This document shows positions 36,273-45,480 of a stretch of DNA of 64,000 bases, in pieces. Location: assembly GCA_900541505.1 (NCBI GenBank), contig UQKK01000010.1, forward strand, positions 23,806 to 87,805, written 5' to 3'. Origin of the DNA: an uncultured Ruminococcus sp. (GTDB lineage Bacteria; Bacillota; Clostridia; Lachnospirales; Lachnospiraceae). The notes below the pieces were generated by a model that was not told the DNA's origin, did no database searches, and saw only the letters and a program-made list of their open reading frames with translations. Every line of letters starts with the position of its first letter. The stretch's first letter is position 1. The position numbers were made by a program, and so were the translations under genes.

Positions 36273-37358
36273 ATGGAGTTAAATATCGGAGTGATTAAAG
36301 GGGACGGAATCGGTCCGGAAATCGTGGAAGAGGCGATGAAAGTCCTTGACAGGGCAGGGGAATGCTACGGATTTACCTGCCGCTATACACAGCTTTTGAT
36401 GGGAGGAGCGTCCATCGACGTACATGGTATCCCGCTTACGGATGAGACGATTCAGGCGGCGAAGGCAAGCGATGCCGTGCTGATGGGCTCTATCGGCGGG
36501 GACGCGAAGGTGTCTCCCTGGTATCAGTTGGAGCCTTCTAAACGCCCGGAGGCAGGTCTTTTAAAGCTCCGCAAGGAATTGAATCTGTTCGCGAACCTGC
36601 GCCCGGCAGTGCTCTATGATGAGCTCAAGGGGGCGTGCCCGCTCAAAGAAGACATTATCGGAGAAGGGTTTGACATGATGATTCTGCGGGAACTGACCGG
36701 AGGGCTGTATTTCGGAAAGCGCAGCACCCAGGAAGAAAATGGTGTATTGACGGCGCGGGATGAACTTACATACAATGAAAATGAAATCCGCAGGATTGCA
36801 AAGAGGGGCTTCGAGATTGCCCAGAAGAGAAGAAAGAAAGTGACCAGTGTCGATAAGGCGAATGTCCTGGATTCTTCCAGACTTTGGAGAAAGATTGTGG
36901 AGGAGACGGCGAAGGACTATCCCGATGTGACCCTGGAGCATATGCTGGTGGACAACTGCGCGATGCAGCTCGTCAAAGACCCACGGCAGTTTGATGTGAT
37001 TTTGACAGAGAATATGTTCGGAGATATTCTGTCCGATGAGGCGAGCATGGTGACCGGCTCCATCGGTATGTTATCTTCCGCCAGCTTAAATGAGACAAAG
37101 TTCGGGCTTTACGAGCCCAGCGGCGGCTCCGCGCCGGATATCGCGGGGAAGGGGATTGCGAACCCCATCGCCACCATTTTGTCTGCAGCCATGATGCTGC
37201 GCTTCTCCTTTGACCTGGATGAGGCGGCGGATGCCATAGAAGCGGCGGTTACGAAGACCTTGGAGGCAGGATATCGGACCATTGATATCATGTCAGAAGG
37301 AAAGCAGCAGATTGGCACCGCACAGATGGGAGACATGATTTGCAGTTTTATCGGATAA
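36273..37358 (+). CDS. leuB: 3-isopropylmalate dehydrogenase
   Basis: LeuB oxidises and decarboxylates 3-isopropylmalate with NAD+ in leucine synthesis. From the ATG at 36273 (AAAGGA eight bases ahead; ATGs at 36255 and 36264 are alternatives) the protein is 361 residues, the family's usual size. Visible motifs are GDGIGPEIV at the N-terminus, LRKELNLFANLRP (substrate Arg residues), RELTGGLYFG, the catalytic DKANVL, and NMFGDILSDEASM with the metal Asp residues. leuA and leuC/leuD are not here. It starts an operon with ilvD and ilvB. Confidence 0.95.
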   Translation: MELNIGVIKGDGIGPEIVEEAMKVLDRAGECYGFTCRYTQLLMGGASIDVHGIPLTDETIQAAKASDAVLMGSIGGDAKVSPWYQLEPSKRPEAGLLKLRKELNLFANLRPAVLYDELKGACPLKEDIIGEGFDMMILRELTGGLYFGKRSTQEENGVLTARDELTYNENEIRRIAKRGFEIAQKRRKKVTSVDKANVLDSSRLWRKIVEETAKDYPDVTLEHMLVDNCAMQLVKDPRQFDVILTENMFGDILSDEASMVTGSIGMLSSASLNETKFGLYEPSGGSAPDIAGKGIANPIATILSAAMMLRFSFDLDEAADAIEAAVTKTLEAGYRTIDIMSEGKQQIGTAQMGDMICSFIG

Positions 37359-37399
37359 TATACAGAAGATGTAAGAGGTAAGAAGGAGGAGTTGTGATT

Positions 37400-39073
37400 A
37401 TGAGAAGTGATACAGTTACGAAGGGCGTACAGCAGGCACCTCACCGGTCTTTGTTCAATGCCCTGGGAATGACCCAGGAAGAGCTGGACAGACCGTTAAT
37501 CGGGGTTGTCAGCTCCTACAACGAGATTGTGCCGGGACATATGAACTTGGATAAGATTACAGAGGCGGTCAAGATGGGTGTTGCCATGGCGGGCGGAACT
37601 CCTATCATGGTGCCTGCCATCGCGGTCTGTGACGGAATCGCCATGGGACATATCGGGATGAAGTATTCCCTTGTCACAAGAGATTTGATTGCGGATTCCA
37701 CGGAGGCGCTGGCGATGGCGCATCAGTTTGACGGTCTGGTGATGATTCCCAATTGTGATAAGAACGTGCCCGGACTTCTGATGGCAGCGGCGAGAGTCAA
37801 TATCCCCACCATCTTTGTCAGCGGCGGTCCTATGCTGGCAGGGCATGTCAAGGGCGGCAGAACGAGCCTCTCCAGCATGTTCGAGGCAGTGGGCGCTTAC
37901 GCGGCGGGCAAGATGGACGATGCGGACATCTGCGAATTTGAGAACAAGGCATGTCCTACCTGTGGTTCCTGCTCCGGTATGTACACGGCGAACAGCATGA
38001 ACTGTCTGACCGAGGCACTGGGTATGGGACTCAAAGGAAACGGCACCATCCCGGCAGTTTATTCCGCAAGACTCCAGCTCGCGAAACACGCGGGTATGCA
38101 GGTCATGGAACTGGTGCGCAAAAACATCCGCCCCAGAGATATCATGACAGAGGACGCTATCTTAAACGCCCTCACGGTAGATATGGCTCTGGGATGTTCC
38201 ACCAACAGTATGCTGCACATTCCGGCAATCGCCCATGAGATTGGCATGGACTTTGAGATTGATTTCGCCAACGGCATCAGTGAGAAGACACCGAATCTGT
38301 GTCACCTGGCTCCGGCGGGACATACATATATTGAAGATTTGAACGAGGCGGGCGGCGTGTACGCTGTGATGAATGAATTGAACAAAAAGGGACTTCTGCA
38401 CACAGACTGCATGACTGTAACCGGAAAGACCATCGGGGAGAACATCGAGGGATGTGTGAATAAGAATCCCGAGGTCATCCGTCCGATTGACAATCCCTAC
38501 AGTGAGACGGGCGGACTTGCCGTGTTAAAGGGTAACCTGGCTCCTGACGGCAGCGTGGTGAAGCGCTCGGCAGTGGTGGCGGAGATGCTGGTTCACGAAG
38601 GTCCGGCAAGGATTTTCGAGAGCGATGAGGAAGCGACAGAAGCTATCAAGAGCGGAAAAATCAACCCCGGTGATGTGATTGTCATCCGCTACGAGGGACC
38701 AAAGGGCGGTCCCGGCATGCGTGAGATGTTAAATCCGACCTCCGCTATCGCAGGTTACGGTCTGGGTTCCTCTGTTGCCCTCATTACAGACGGACGTTTC
38801 AGCGGCGCATCCAGAGGCGCATCCATCGGGCATGTATCTCCGGAAGCGGCAGTGGGCGGTCCTATCGCGCTGCTTGAGGAGGGCGATATCATTAAGATTA
38901 ATATCCCTGAGCTTCGACTGGACGTTGACTTGAGCGACGAGGAGCTGGAAAAGAGAAGAGAAAAATGGCAGCCAAGGGAGCCGAAGGTGAAGACCGGGTA
39001 TCTGGCAAGATATGCCTCCATGGTCACATCCGGCAACCGGGGAGCGATTTTGGAAATACCGAAAAACAACTAG
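37400..39073 (+). CDS. ilvD: dihydroxy-acid dehydratase
   Basis: IlvD dehydrates dihydroxyisovalerate and dihydroxymethylvalerate in valine and isoleucine synthesis, using an Fe-S cluster. The 557-residue protein has PNCDKNVPGLLMAAAR and CPTCGSCSGMYTANSMNCLTEALG (cluster Cys residues), and the C-terminal ITDGRFSGASRG. The start at ATG 37400 is ten bases after AGGAGG; a GTG at 37394 is too close to that site. It lies 41 bases after leuB and 12 before ilvB. Confidence 0.96.
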   Translation: MRSDTVTKGVQQAPHRSLFNALGMTQEELDRPLIGVVSSYNEIVPGHMNLDKITEAVKMGVAMAGGTPIMVPAIAVCDGIAMGHIGMKYSLVTRDLIADSTEALAMAHQFDGLVMIPNCDKNVPGLLMAAARVNIPTIFVSGGPMLAGHVKGGRTSLSSMFEAVGAYAAGKMDDADICEFENKACPTCGSCSGMYTANSMNCLTEALGMGLKGNGTIPAVYSARLQLAKHAGMQVMELVRKNIRPRDIMTEDAILNALTVDMALGCSTNSMLHIPAIAHEIGMDFEIDFANGISEKTPNLCHLAPAGHTYIEDLNEAGGVYAVMNELNKKGLLHTDCMTVTGKTIGENIEGCVNKNPEVIRPIDNPYSETGGLAVLKGNLAPDGSVVKRSAVVAEMLVHEGPARIFESDEEATEAIKSGKINPGDVIVIRYEGPKGGPGMREMLNPTSAIAGYGLGSSVALITDGRFSGASRGASIGHVSPEAAVGGPIALLEEGDIIKINIPELRLDVDLSDEELEKRREKWQPREPKVKTGYLARYASMVTSGNRGAILEIPKNN

Positions 39074-39085
39074 GAGGAAGGCGCC

Positions 39086-40762
39086 ATGTTATTAAATGGA
39101 GCAGAGATTGTAATCGCATGTTTGAAGGAGCAGGGCGTGGATACCGTGTTCGGCTATCCGGGCGGAGCGATTTTAAATGTGTATGACGCATTATATAAAC
39201 ACAGAGAGGAAATCCGACATGTCCTGACTTCCCATGAGCAGGGGGCGGCGCACGCCGCGGACGGATATGCCAGAGCCACCGGGAAGGTGGGCGTGTGCCT
39301 GGCGACCAGCGGACCGGGGGCGACGAACCTGGTGACCGGAATCGCCACAGCGTATATGGATTCCATCCCCGTGGTGGCAATCACCTGTAATGTGGGGGTC
39401 TCCCTTCTGGGAAAGGACAGTTTCCAGGAAATTGACATTGCAGGTGTTACCATGCCTATCACCAAGCATAACTATATTGTGAAGGATGTGGCAAAGCTTG
39501 CCGATACCATCCGCAGCGCCTTTAAAATTGCCCGGTCAGGCAGACCGGGTCCGGTGCTCATCGATATCCCGAAGGATGTGACGGCGAATGAGACAGAGTA
39601 TGAGCCGGTAAAGATTCCCCCGGTATGCGCGGATGCTTCCCGGATTTCCGGGGAGGAGATGGACGCGGCGGTGAAGATGATAGAGGAGGCGAAGCGGCCC
39701 TACATTTTCGTGGGCGGGGGAGCTATCCTCTCCGGCGCCTACAAGGAACTGCGCGAGTTCGTGGACAAAGTGGATGCCCCGGTGTGCGATTCCCTGATGG
39801 GAAAAGGCGCCTTTCCGGGCACAGATTCCCGCTATACAGGGATGCTCGGTATGCACGGGACGAAGACCTCCAATTACGGGGTCAGTGAGTGCGACCTGTT
39901 AATCGTGATGGGCGCCAGGTTCAGCGACCGTGTGACCGGAAATACGGCGAGATTCGCGGAGAAGGCAAAAATCCTGCAGTTTGATATCGATTCTGCGGAG
40001 ATGAATAAAAATGTGGTTATCACCCAGGGCGTGACGGGCGATTTAAAGGAAGCGCTTAAGAAGATAAACGAGAAGCTCCCACAGCAGTCACACCCGGAAT
40101 GGATTGCGAAGATAGAAGCGTATAAGGAAACCTATCCGCTCAAATATCACGCAGATACGCTGACAGGTCCCTTTGTCGTGGAGGAGATTTACCGCCAGAC
40201 GAAGGGAGATGCTCTTGTTGTCACAGAGGTGGGACAGCATCAGATGTGGGCGGCGCAGTATTACAAATATACGCAGCCCAGGACACTTCTGACCTCCGGC
40301 GGACTGGGGACCATGGGCTATGGTCTGGGCGCTTCTCTGGGAGCAAAATGCGGACGTCCGGAGAAGACGGTGGTCAATATCGCGGGTGACGGGTGTTTCC
40401 GCATGAATATGAATGAGATTGCCACGGCGGTGCGGCACAATATCCCCATCATCCAGGTGGTGGTGAACAATCACGTGCTCGGCATGGTGCGCCAGTGGCA
40501 GGACCTCTTCTATGATGAGCGGTATTCCGCTACCGTTCTTCGGGATGCGGTGGATTTCGTGAAGCTGGCGGAGGCTATGGGCGCTGTGGGCATCCGGGCA
40601 GAGACAAAAGAGGAGTTCACAGCGGCATTTGAAAAGGCATTGTCCCTCGGAAAGCCGGTTGTCATAGACTGTCAGATTGATTCGGATGACAAGGTATGGC
40701 CGATGGTGGCGCCGGGAGCCGCAATCAGCGATGTTTTTGATGAGGACGATATGGGAAAATAA
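39086..40762 (+). CDS. ilvB: acetolactate synthase, catalytic (large) subunit
   Basis: This thiamine-diphosphate enzyme condenses two pyruvates (or pyruvate and 2-oxobutyrate) in branched-chain amino acid synthesis. The 558-residue protein has the catalytic Glu region SHEQGAAHAADGYARATGKVG, the FAD-binding middle domain, and the ThDP/Mg motif GDGCFRMNMNEIATAVRHNIPIIQVVVNN. It carries the residues expected of biosynthetic AHAS (for example the RPGPVLIDIPKDV block). The small regulatory subunit gene ilvN and ilvC are not beside it. The ATG follows AGGAGGAAGG. Confidence 0.94.
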   Translation: MLLNGAEIVIACLKEQGVDTVFGYPGGAILNVYDALYKHREEIRHVLTSHEQGAAHAADGYARATGKVGVCLATSGPGATNLVTGIATAYMDSIPVVAITCNVGVSLLGKDSFQEIDIAGVTMPITKHNYIVKDVAKLADTIRSAFKIARSGRPGPVLIDIPKDVTANETEYEPVKIPPVCADASRISGEEMDAAVKMIEEAKRPYIFVGGGAILSGAYKELREFVDKVDAPVCDSLMGKGAFPGTDSRYTGMLGMHGTKTSNYGVSECDLLIVMGARFSDRVTGNTARFAEKAKILQFDIDSAEMNKNVVITQGVTGDLKEALKKINEKLPQQSHPEWIAKIEAYKETYPLKYHADTLTGPFVVEEIYRQTKGDALVVTEVGQHQMWAAQYYKYTQPRTLLTSGGLGTMGYGLGASLGAKCGRPEKTVVNIAGDGCFRMNMNEIATAVRHNIPIIQVVVNNHVLGMVRQWQDLFYDERYSATVLRDAVDFVKLAEAMGAVGIRAETKEEFTAAFEKALSLGKPVVIDCQIDSDDKVWPMVAPGAAISDVFDEDDMGK

Positions 40763-40799
40763 AGAGTCCCATTATCATATAATTTGGCGCGAAGTGCTG

Positions 40800-40828
40800 T
40801 TGCGCACTGACACCAGGAAGCATAAAAT
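40800..40828 (+). promoter_or_regulatory. possible promoter of serC-serA
   Basis: TTGCGC and TAAAAT (40823-40828) are 17 bases apart, 24 bases upstream of serC. The -35 is weak and overlaps a short AGTGC/GCACT hairpin, so read-through from ilvB is an alternative. Confidence 0.4.
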
Positions 40829-40851
40829 ACAAAGTTCAGGAGGAAAGAAAA

Positions 40852-41934
40852 ATGGGTAGAGTGTATAATTTTTCGGCGGGACCGGCGGTGCTGCCCGAAG
40901 AAGTGCTGAAAGAAGCGGCGGCAGAGATGCTCGATTACAAGGGCACAGGGATGTCTGTGATGGAGATGAGCCACCGCTCCAAGGCGTTTGAAGAAATCAT
41001 TCAGACAGCAGAGCAGGATTTGCGGGATTTGATGGGGATTCCCGACAATTATAAGGTGTTGTTCCTGCAGGGGGGAGCTTCCCAGCAGTTTGCCATGATT
41101 CCCATGAATCTTATGAAGAACCGTGTGGCGGACTATATCGTTACAGGACAGTGGGCGAAGAAGGCGGCAAAAGAGGCGGAGAAATACGGAAAAGTCAACC
41201 GCATCGCCTCCTCAGAAGACAAGACCTTCTCCTACATACCGGACTGCTCCGACCTCGCAGTATCCGAGGACGCGGACTATGTCTACATCTGTGAGAACAA
41301 CACCATCTACGGGACGAAGTTCAAAGAACTGCCGAACACCAAGGGAAAGACTCTGGTGGCTGACGTTTCTTCCTGTTTTCTTTCCGAACCTGTGGATGTA
41401 ACAAAATACGGCGTCATCTACGGCGGCGTGCAGAAGAATATCGGACCTGCGGGTGTCGTTATCGTTATTATCCGTGAAGACTTGATTACAGAGGATGTGC
41501 TGCCGGGCACACCGACCATGTTATCCTATAAGACCCACGCGGATGCGGCTTCTCTGTACAATACGCCGCCGGCATACGGCATCTACATCTGCGGAAAGGT
41601 CTTCAAATGGCTGAAAGCCATGGGCGGACTCGCCGCTATGAAAGAGCGCAATGAGAAGAAGGCAAAGCTCCTCTATGACTTCCTCGACGAGAGCAAGCTG
41701 TTTAAGGGGACAGTGGAGAAGAAGGACCGTTCTCTTATGAACGTACCTTTTGTCACAGGAAATGCTGATTTAGACGCCAAGTTCGTAAAAGAGGCGAAAG
41801 CGGCAGGACTTGAGAACTTAAAGGGACACCGCACCGTGGGCGGTATGCGCGCCAGCATCTACAACGCGATGCCATACGAGGGCGTGGAAGCGCTGGTGGC
41901 ATTTATGAAAAAGTTCGAGGAGGAAAATCTGTAA
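40852..41934 (+). CDS. serC: phosphoserine aminotransferase
   Basis: SerC makes phosphoserine from 3-phosphohydroxypyruvate and glutamate, with PLP. The 360-residue protein begins with the typical YNFSAGPAVLPEEVL and has EMSHRSKAFEEI and FLQGGASQQFAMIPMN; the PLP lysine is in YGGVQKNIGPAGVVIVI. The length is normal. The ATG follows TCAGGAGGAAAG. It ends one base before serA, so the two serine-pathway genes are coupled. Confidence 0.96.
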   Translation: MGRVYNFSAGPAVLPEEVLKEAAAEMLDYKGTGMSVMEMSHRSKAFEEIIQTAEQDLRDLMGIPDNYKVLFLQGGASQQFAMIPMNLMKNRVADYIVTGQWAKKAAKEAEKYGKVNRIASSEDKTFSYIPDCSDLAVSEDADYVYICENNTIYGTKFKELPNTKGKTLVADVSSCFLSEPVDVTKYGVIYGGVQKNIGPAGVVIVIIREDLITEDVLPGTPTMLSYKTHADAASLYNTPPAYGIYICGKVFKWLKAMGGLAAMKERNEKKAKLLYDFLDESKLFKGTVEKKDRSLMNVPFVTGNADLDAKFVKEAKAAGLENLKGHRTVGGMRASIYNAMPYEGVEALVAFMKKFEEENL

Positions 41935-41935
41935 T

Positions 41936-43099
41936 ATGTATGAGTATCATTGCCTGAATCCGATTGCCGAGGTCGGACTGAAACAATTCGGCGACAAATA
42001 TGCCGCCACAGAGAATATGAACGATGCGGACGCTGTGCTGGTGAGAAGCGCGGCGATGCACGATATGGAGCTGGGCGGCAACTTAAAGGTTATCGCGCGC
42101 GCGGGAGCGGGTGTCAACAATATTCCCCTGGATAAATGCGCGGAGAAGGGGATTGTGGTATTCAATACCCCCGGAGCGAACGCCAACGGTGTAAAGGAGC
42201 TGGTCATCGCCGGCATGCTGCTCTCCGCCAGAGATATCATCGGCGGTATCAACTGGGTGGAAGAACACGAGGAAGACGGCGACCTGGCAAAGATGACAGA
42301 GAAGAAGAAAAAGGCATTTGCCGGGACAGAGCTGGAAGGAAAGAAGTTGGGTGTCATCGGTCTGGGAGCCATCGGCGTGCTGGTAGCGAATACCGCCACC
42401 CATTTAGGGATGGATGTGTACGGATATGACCCCTATATTTCCGTAGATACGGCATGGAAATTGTCCAGAAATATCCACCACGCTAAGACAGTGGATGAGC
42501 TCTACAAAGAGTGTGACTACATTACCATCCATGTTCCGGCGACACCGGACACGAAAGGGATGATTGACAAGGGCGCCATCAGCCTGATGAAGAAAGAAGT
42601 AGTGGTACTGAACTTCGCAAGAGATGTGCTGGTCAACAGTGAGGACATGGTAGATGCCCTTGTATCCGGCAATGTGAAACGCTATGTGACCGACTTCCCC
42701 ACACCGGAGATTGCGGGAGTCAAAGGGGCAATCGTCATCCCCCATCTGGGCGCTTCCACGGAGGAATCCGAGGACAACTGCGCTAAGATGGCAGTGGCGG
42801 AGGTCATTGATTTCCTGGAAAACGGAAACATCAGCCATTCCGTCAACTATCCGGACTGCGACATGGGCGCCAAAGGAGAGGGCACACGTATCACGGTGCT
42901 GCACCACAATATCCCCAATATGCTGGGACAGTTTACCGCGCTCCTGGCGGGAGAGAATTTAAACATCACTCTGATGACGAACAAGAGCCGGAAAGAATAT
43001 GCCTACACCATGATGGATGTAGAGTCCGAGGTGCCGGCGGATTTGATTGAGAAATTCAATGCCATTGAGGGCGTGCTGAAGGTGCGGATGATTCGGTAA
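41936..43099 (+). CDS. serA: D-3-phosphoglycerate dehydrogenase
   Basis: SerA oxidises 3-phosphoglycerate, the first step of serine synthesis. The 387-residue protein has the D-isomer dehydrogenase fold: GAGVNNIPLDKCAEKG, the NAD-binding GLGAIGVLVANTA, the catalytic Arg/Glu/His set (FARDVLVN, DFPTPE, PHLGASTEESE) and a C-terminal ACT-like domain (from about 335), where serine may bind as inhibitor. It is the short form without the intervening domain of long SerA. It follows serC by one base and is closed by a terminator. Confidence 0.95.
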   Translation: MYEYHCLNPIAEVGLKQFGDKYAATENMNDADAVLVRSAAMHDMELGGNLKVIARAGAGVNNIPLDKCAEKGIVVFNTPGANANGVKELVIAGMLLSARDIIGGINWVEEHEEDGDLAKMTEKKKKAFAGTELEGKKLGVIGLGAIGVLVANTATHLGMDVYGYDPYISVDTAWKLSRNIHHAKTVDELYKECDYITIHVPATPDTKGMIDKGAISLMKKEVVVLNFARDVLVNSEDMVDALVSGNVKRYVTDFPTPEIAGVKGAIVIPHLGASTEESEDNCAKMAVAEVIDFLENGNISHSVNYPDCDMGAKGEGTRITVLHHNIPNMLGQFTALLAGENLNITLMTNKSRKEYAYTMMDVESEVPADLIEKFNAIEGVLKVRMIR

Positions 43100-43116
43100 G
43101 AAGAGAGATTCACCGG

Positions 43117-43169
43117 AAGAGAGAACATCGTTTTGAGCAATCGAAACGCGGTGTTCTCTCTTCTTTTAT
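43117..43169 (+). terminator. intrinsic terminator of serC-serA
   Basis: An 11-bp arm AAGAGAGAACA pairs with TGTTCTCTCTT, with an inner CGTTT/AAACG pairing, and is followed by CTTTTATT. Confidence 0.85.
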
Positions 43170-43212
43170 TGTTCTATAGGAAATTTCTCCGAATTTCCTA
43201 TAGAACAATAAA
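43165..43212. repeat. 21-bp perfect inverted repeat (intergenic palindromic element)
   Basis: The arms 43165-43185 and 43192-43212 are exact complements around the loop TCTCCG. The inner TATAGGAAATT-y-CTCCG recurs at 49584-49600, downstream of the rex terminator, so this is likely one member of a dispersed repeat family. No gene lies in it. Confidence 0.8.
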
Positions 43213-43218
43213 CCCTCC

Positions 43219-43228
43219 GGGGGGGGGG
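43219..43228. repeat. run of ten G followed by CGCAGGAA repeats
   Basis: A G10 homopolymer follows the palindromic element and leads into CGCAGGAA-CGCAGGAA-CGCAGGTGG, a short direct repeat. Long G runs are rare in this window and may slip during replication or sequencing. Confidence 0.8.
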
Positions 43229-43286
43229 CGCAGGAACGCAGGAACGCAGGTGGAACATTCTTTTTCAGAAATATGGAATTTTAAGG

Positions 43287-43321
43287 TTGACAGAGAATGT
43301 ATAATTGCATACAATTATACA
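43287..43321 (+). promoter_or_regulatory. promoter and GntR-type operator of the citrate synthase/IDH operon
   Basis: TTGACA (43287-43292) and TACAAT (43310-43315) are 17 bases apart. A perfect palindrome with 10-bp arms (TGTATAATTG and its complement around CATA, 43298-43321) covers the spacer, the -10 and the start site. Inside it the pattern TGTAT-N6-ATACA (43298-43313) is the same as at 9046-9061. The GntR protein encoded second in this operon is the obvious binder. Confidence 0.8.
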
Positions 43322-43367
43322 CGAACACAAAAAGAGCGAGTCTGCTCTGAACAATCAGGAGGTCAAG

Positions 43368-44759
43368 ATGGAAGACAGAAAGGTATTTATGAACCAACAT
43401 ACAAATCTTTTGGAACTGGAAGAATATATGTATCCGCTCGTCGATGTGGAGACACCCAATGTATTTCGGAATTTATTCCGCTATGACGAGATTCCGAAGA
43501 TTGCGTTCAACGACCGTATCGTCCCGCATCATATGCCGGAGGAAATCTGGATTACGGATACCACATTCCGCGACGGACAGCAGTCCCGTGCCCCCTACAC
43601 GACAGAGCAGATTGTGACCATATACGATTACCTGCACCGTCTGGGCGGGTCGAAAGGGAAAATCCGCCAGAGCGAGTTTTTCCTGTACAGTAAGAAGGAC
43701 AGGGACGCAGTGTACAAATGTCTGGAGAAGGGCTATGAATTTCCGGAAGTCACAAGCTGGATTCGTGCCAGCAAGAAGGATTTCGAACTGGTGAAAGAGA
43801 TTGGGCTTAAGGAGACGGGCGTGCTGGTGAGCTGCTCCGATTACCATATCTTTTATAAATTAAAGATGACCCGGAGGCAGGCGGTGGAGCATTATCTGTC
43901 CGTTATCCGAGACTGCCTGGATACAGGAATCAGACCGAGGTGTCACTTGGAGGACATCACCCGCTCGGATATTTACGGGTTCGTGATTCCTTTCTGTGTA
44001 GAACTGATGAAACTCATGGAAGAGTACAAGATTCCGGTGAAGGTGCGCGTCTGTGATACGATGGGATACGGGGTGAATTTCCCCGGCGCCGTGATTCCGC
44101 GCTCCATCCCCGGCATCATCTACGGCCTGATGAAGCATGCGGGCGTTCCCAGTGAGCTCATCGAGTTCCACGGGCACAATGATTTCTACAAAGCAGTGAA
44201 CAATTCCACCACTGCCTGGCTGTACGGGGCATCCGCGGTCAACTGTTCTTTGTTTGGAATCGGAGAGCGAACAGGGAACACACCGCTGGAGGCGATGGTA
44301 TTTGAGTACGCGCAGCTTCGCGGAACATTGGACGGCATGGACACCACCGTCATCACAGAGCTGGCGGAATACTACGAGAAAGAGCTGGGGTATGAGATTC
44401 CCGCGGGAACGCCCTTTGTGGGAAAAAATTTCAATGTGACGAAGGCAGGCATCCACGCTGACGGTATGCTGAAAAATGAGGAAATCTACAACATTTTTGA
44501 TACGGATAAATTCTTAAACCGCCCGGCAATGGTGGCAGTGTCCAACACATCGGGAATCGCGGGGATTGCCTATTGGATAAACACTTACTACAAGCTGCCG
44601 GCAGACCGTCAGCTGGGGAAAGATTCCGAACTGGTGCGCCTGGTAAAAGAGTGGGTGGACAAAGAATATGAAGACGGAAGAGTAACAGTCTTGACAGATG
44701 AGGAATTAGTTGAGAGAATAGATAGTATATGTGAGGAATTACATATAACGCTGCGCTAA
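43368..44759 (+). CDS. homocitrate/isopropylmalate synthase-family enzyme, probable (Re)-citrate synthase
   Basis: This 463-residue enzyme belongs to the DRE-TIM metallolyases: TDTTFRDGQQ (about 61-70) holds the metal Asp and catalytic Arg, HGHND (about 267) supplies two metal His, and GERTGNTPLE matches the family. Clostridial (Re)-citrate synthases belong to this family rather than to ordinary citrate synthase. The enzyme lacks the LeuA C-terminal regulatory domain and is encoded with isocitrate dehydrogenase, so citrate synthesis from acetyl-CoA and oxaloacetate is the best reading; homocitrate synthase is the alternative. The start at ATG 43368 follows CAGGAGGTC; an earlier in-frame ATG at 43305 would precede the predicted transcription start. 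Confidence 0.8.
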   Translation: MEDRKVFMNQHTNLLELEEYMYPLVDVETPNVFRNLFRYDEIPKIAFNDRIVPHHMPEEIWITDTTFRDGQQSRAPYTTEQIVTIYDYLHRLGGSKGKIRQSEFFLYSKKDRDAVYKCLEKGYEFPEVTSWIRASKKDFELVKEIGLKETGVLVSCSDYHIFYKLKMTRRQAVEHYLSVIRDCLDTGIRPRCHLEDITRSDIYGFVIPFCVELMKLMEEYKIPVKVRVCDTMGYGVNFPGAVIPRSIPGIIYGLMKHAGVPSELIEFHGHNDFYKAVNNSTTAWLYGASAVNCSLFGIGERTGNTPLEAMVFEYAQLRGTLDGMDTTVITELAEYYEKELGYEIPAGTPFVGKNFNVTKAGIHADGMLKNEEIYNIFDTDKFLNRPAMVAVSNTSGIAGIAYWINTYYKLPADRQLGKDSELVRLVKEWVDKEYEDGRVTVLTDEELVERIDSICEELHITLR

Positions 44760-44802
44760 ATATTTTGCAGCACAAAGATACAGTGACCGGGAGGCTTTCT
44801 AA

Positions 44803-45468
44803 ATGGAAGAATATCAAGAGTATTCCCTTGGAGGAAGAGTGTTTCAGAGGATTCGCGATGACATCCTGAAGGGAAAATACAAAGAACACGAAGAACTCAG
44901 AGAGAATACGATTGGAAAAGAATTGGGCGTGAGCCGCACCCCTGTGCGGGAAGCATTGCGGCAGTTGGAACTGGAAGGGCTTGTCACCATCATACCCAAC
45001 AAGGGGGCTTACGTGACAGGAATCTCGCCCAAGGATGTGAAGGATATCTACATGATACGTTCCATGCTGGAAGGGCTCTGCGCGAGATGGGCGACAGAGT
45101 ACATCACAGACGAGCAGATGGAAGCGCTGGAGGAGACCATTCTTTTGTCTGAATTTCACATGAAGCGGGAGGGCGATTACAATGCGGAGCAGATTACCGT
45201 TATGGACGGACGGTTCCACGCCATATTGTATGAGGCATCCAACAGCAGGATTTTAAGCCATGTGCTCATGGATTTCCACAAATATGTGCAGCCCGCCCGT
45301 CAGTCCTCTGTGCTATCGGAGGAGAGGGCGAGAAAGTCCATCCGCGAGCACAAGCAGATTCTGCGCGCCATCAAGGACAAGGATGCAGACCTGGCAGAGC
45401 AGCTGGCAAACGAACACATTCTGCAGGTAATGCAGAACCTTAAAAAACAGGGATACGAAGAGATTTAA
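44803..45468 (+). CDS. GntR/FCD-family regulator of the citrate operon
   Basis: This 221-residue protein has a GntR winged helix near residues 10-75 (RIRDDILKGKYKEHEELRENTIGKELGVSRTPVREALRQLELEGLVTIIPNKGAYV) and an FCD ligand-binding domain with the usual metal His/Asp positions (for example D140-type FHxxLYEAS and EHxxIL). Ligands of this group are often carboxylic acids; a TCA-type acid is likely here. It sits between the citrate synthase-like gene and icd and probably represses the palindromic promoter at 43287-43321. The ATG follows GGGAGGC. Confidence 0.9.
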   Translation: MEEYQEYSLGGRVFQRIRDDILKGKYKEHEELRENTIGKELGVSRTPVREALRQLELEGLVTIIPNKGAYVTGISPKDVKDIYMIRSMLEGLCARWATEYITDEQMEALEETILLSEFHMKREGDYNAEQITVMDGRFHAILYEASNSRILSHVLMDFHKYVQPARQSSVLSEERARKSIREHKQILRAIKDKDADLAEQLANEHILQVMQNLKKQGYEEI

Positions 45469-45480
45469 GGAGGAAATGAA

